This document shows, piece after piece, positions 6,932 through 8,566 of a stretch of 8,566 nt of DNA. Within the stretch, counting starts at the first letter, position 1, and every line of letters begins with the position of its first letter. This stretch comes from Candidatus Finniella inopinata (lineage in GTDB: Bacteria > Pseudomonadota > Alphaproteobacteria > Paracaedibacterales > CAITNM01). The stretch lies in NCBI GenBank assembly GCA_945903885.1, contig CAMDPB010000034.1, positions 1 through 8,566 of the forward strand. The letters are read 5' to 3'. The notes beneath the pieces were generated by a model, which saw only the letters and a list, made by a program, of their open reading frames with translations, was not told where the DNA came from and searched no databases. The position numbers were made by a program, and so were the translations under genes.

Positions 6932-7754
6932 ATGAATCGCTTAAGCCACCTACGAATTTCTGATTTAGAGCTTTTTATAACAGCTGCACACTTAAAAAGC
7001 TTAAGCAAAGCTGCATCCTTTCATAACTTAAGCCAAAGCGCGGCAAGCACGGCTATTTTACGGGTAGAAGCAGCTTTTGAGCGTCCACTGTGCACTCATG
7101 AAAAAAGATGCTTCCGCTTAACTCACGAGGGCTCTACTCTTGTCCCTAAAGCCGAAGAGTGGTTGAAAAAATTTCGAGATTCTATTGCAATAGACAGCCC
7201 TAGACCTATTCGCCTTGCGACCACCCATGCTATAGCACGTGTTGTTGTTCCGGCGCTTTTGTCTATTGAGTCAGTTTAACCTTAACTTAATGCGCCCTGA
7301 TCATGCATATGGTGCCGTACTAAGAGATGAAGCAGATATTGCTCTTGTGCCAGATAACGCACCTTGGGAAGAAGCCACATCTGTCGAAGTTGGCGTAGGA
7401 TTCTTTCAGCTGTATTCAACATCTGCAAACGCGCCTATAGGTCCTGTTATTTTGCCAGAAAATCAGGTGGAAGTTTTAAGCCTTATACAACGATGGGAAC
7501 ACCGTTATAAAAATCGCTTAGAAATTAAAGCACGAATTCCAAGCTGGTCTTTAATTGCAGACACATGTGCATGTTCAAATGAAGTTGGCTTTCTACCAGA
7601 TTTTTTAGCATTAAAAATGAATTTGCACCCAGTTGAATGGCAGCCAAAACCATCTGGTTATAGAGTTTTAGCATTGCATCGTTCTGCTGGAGAAGCTCTT
7701 CAACAGCGACTTAACAATTTCATTAGTCAATGTCAGAAAATTTTTGCGGGATGA
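6932..7754 (+). pseudogene. LysR-family transcriptional regulator, broken by a +1 frameshift
   Basis: The first reading frame (6932-7279, 115 aa) encodes the winged helix-turn-helix: DLELFITAAHLKSLSKAASFHNLSQSAAS at residues 11-39, then the wing and linker helix (RLTHEGSTLVPKAEEWL). It ends at TAA 7277-7279 just as the effector-binding domain begins (PRPIRLATTHAIARVVVPALLS). The LysR fold resumes in the +1 frame (NLNLMRPDHAYGAVL...DEADIALVPD...) and runs to 7754, ending with typical C-terminal features (EVGFLPDFLALKMNL). Rejoined, it would be about 273 aa, near normal for the family. The shift lies between about 7250 and 7276, close to TTTT at 7257-7260, and is equivalent to one extra base. 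A sequencing error, a recent mutation or, less likely, programmed slippage could explain it. The DNA-binding part alone could still be made. The gene diverges from the nucleotide transporter. Confidence 0.85.
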
Positions 7755-7833
7755 AGATAATAAAACACGCAAATTAACTTGATATTAAAAAGTTTGTTAT
7801 ACGCTTTCTTTATTGATATGCGATGGCTAGATA

Positions 7834-8268
7834 ATGAATGATGAGACAAAAAAACTGCCAATTCTTTTAAGCAAAGAGATGGCAAATTTTTTATTAGGAG
7901 TTTTATCACTTTTTGCTACGCTTTGCGTTGTTATGATGGCTATCAGTCTGGCATTAATCATTTCTTCTGTGTCGTTACCGCTAAATTCTTTTTTAAAAAT
8001 TGATATTCAAATTTTTCAAAAAACCCTTGATCCATTCTTTATGTGCTTTTTGGTAAGTATTTTATGTCGTATTTTTTTTAACTTTATTACTTGGACCCAA
8101 AATTCAATGCCTAGAGTGGTTCTATTTTTAAGCTTTCTGCTTGGTATTATAGGAATTGGGCTGAGCGGTTCTTTATTCGCATATAGCATTACGCATTTTC
8201 GGCATGAATTTTATGGGGTAACAGGACCTTTTCATATTTTTCATGCACTTTTAAATATTTTTAGTTAG
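7834..8268 (+). CDS. Unrecognised membrane protein with three predicted helices (144 aa)
   Basis: I do not recognise this family. The protein has a short charged N-terminus (MNDETKKL), a long hydrophobic segment at about residues 18-46, a second at 67-87 and a third at 94-117. An aromatic, His-rich tail follows (ITHFRHEFYGVTGPFHIFHALL, from residue 119). There is no signal-peptidase site, enzyme motif or cysteine pair. ATG at 7834 is the first start in the open frame, but its Shine-Dalgarno is poor. The gene sits 79 nt after the broken LysR gene on the same strand and ends facing tuf. Uninterrupted coding over 144 codons with clear membrane topology supports a real gene; its role is unknown. 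Confidence 0.6.
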   Translation: MNDETKKLPILLSKEMANFLLGVLSLFATLCVVMMAISLALIISSVSLPLNSFLKIDIQIFQKTLDPFFMCFLVSILCRIFFNFITWTQNSMPRVVLFLSFLLGIIGIGLSGSLFAYSITHFRHEFYGVTGPFHIFHALLNIFS

Positions 8269-8276
8269 CTCTTTAT

Positions 8277-8310
8277 AAAAACCCCCTGTCAAAATGAACT
8301 GACAGGGGGT
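8277..8310 (-). terminator. Intrinsic terminator of tuf (possibly bidirectional)
   Basis: A perfect 11-bp inverted repeat, ACCCCCTGTCA (8281-8291) and TGACAGGGGGT (8300-8310), encloses an 8-nt loop. Read on the minus strand, the GC-rich stem runs into five T residues (8281-8277), as expected 40 nt past the tuf stop. On the plus strand the stem is followed by GCATAATTTT, a weaker tract, which might also stop transcripts of the 144-aa membrane gene. Confidence 0.9.
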
Positions 8311-8326
8311 GCATAATTTTAATCCT

Positions 8327-8340
8327 TCAGCTTACGCTGA
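8327..8340 (-). other. Small hairpin with a GNRA-type loop in the tuf 3' leader to the terminator
   Basis: In the minus-strand transcript TCAGC-GTAA-GCTGA forms a 5-bp stem capped by a GUAA tetraloop, 10 nt after the tuf stop and before the main terminator hairpin. It may stabilise the mRNA end or be incidental. Confidence 0.35.
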
Positions 8341-8350
8341 GATAATTTAA

Positions 8351-8566
8351 TTATTTTTGAATTTTAGCAACGACACCAGCACCGACTGTACGTCCACCTT
8401 CGCGAATTGCGAAACGCAAACCTTCATCCATTGCTATTGGTGCAATCAATTCCACATTCACATTCACGTTATCTCCAGGCATTACCATCTCGGTGCCTGC
8501 TGCCAACGTCACTACGCCTGTTACGTCAGTCGTACGGAAGTAAAACTGTGGACGATAGTTCGTGAA
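8351..8566 (-). CDS. tuf: Elongation factor Tu, C-terminal 71 residues, gene runs off the window
   Basis: EF-Tu delivers aminoacyl-tRNA to the ribosome. The visible part is the end of domain 3: NYRPQFYFRTTDVTG at residues 3-17, EMVMPGDNV at 26-34, ELIAPIAMDEGLRFAIREGG at 39-58, and the last residues VGAGVVAKIQK, all near-identical to EF-Tu in general. The stop is TAA at 8353-8351. The DNA is richer in GC than the accessory genes, as expected for a highly expressed gene. No other gene follows on this strand; a strong terminator comes 40 nt later, so tuf ends its transcription unit here. Confidence 0.97.
   Translation of the reverse strand, partial: FTNYRPQFYFRTTDVTGVVTLAAGTEMVMPGDNVNVNVELIAPIAMDEGLRFAIREGGRTVGAGVVAKIQK

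Noticed and set aside
7239..7754. Independent 171-aa gene starting at GTG 7239
   Set aside because: Its sequence is the effector-binding half of the LysR protein in a shifted frame, with no ribosome binding site; it is better read as part of one broken gene.
7755..7833. Promoter for the 144-aa membrane gene (TTAACT ... TATACG, 18-bp spacing)
   Set aside because: Both hexamers match at only 4/6 and the spacing is loose; not distinguishable from background.

Overview
This AT-rich window looks like the chromosome of an intracellular alphaproteobacterium, possibly a Holosporales- or Rickettsiales-like endosymbiont. The reasons are a Tlc/NTT-type nucleotide transporter (a family of energy parasites and organelles), a HIG1-type twin-membrane protein of alphaproteobacterial and mitochondrial type, an alphaproteobacterial-looking uracil-DNA glycosylase and EF-Tu, and tandem MFS carriers like those of intravacuolar bacteria. 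The lineage is inferred from recalled family patterns, not from a search.

Layout. Positions 1-429 (minus strand) hold a small HIG1-domain membrane gene that runs into the 5' end of lepA with a 4-nt GTGA overlap. A 189-bp divergent spacer (430-618) carries a 45-bp region with a nested inverted repeat. Positions 619-4653 (plus strand) hold three consecutive MFS transporter paralogs. The second has a plausible promoter of its own, and the third overlaps the end of the second by 23 nt. The third ends on a CTAG whose complement is also the stop of the convergent uracil-DNA glycosylase gene (4650-5336, minus). Upstream of that gene on the same strand is the NTT-family nucleotide transporter (5407-6837, minus).

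A 94-bp spacer separates the transporter from a divergent LysR-family regulator (6932-7754, plus) that is broken by a one-base frameshift. The spacer contains a near-perfect 12-bp inverted repeat that overlaps a good sigma-70-like promoter, the classical layout of an autoregulated LysR gene controlling its divergent neighbour. An unrecognised 144-aa membrane protein follows (7834-8268, plus). It faces the 3' end of tuf (8351-8566, minus), and a strong hairpin terminator lies between them.

Taken together, the accessory part of the window is about uptake from a host: three carriers of unknown substrate plus a nucleotide carrier, with housekeeping translation genes (lepA, tuf) at both edges. No tRNA, rRNA, CRISPR array, insertion sequence or phage gene is visible. 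I do not see a clearly new multi-gene system. The most useful leads are the broken regulator with its operator next to the nucleotide transporter, the MFS triplet, and the loss of iron-sulfur ligands in the glycosylase.
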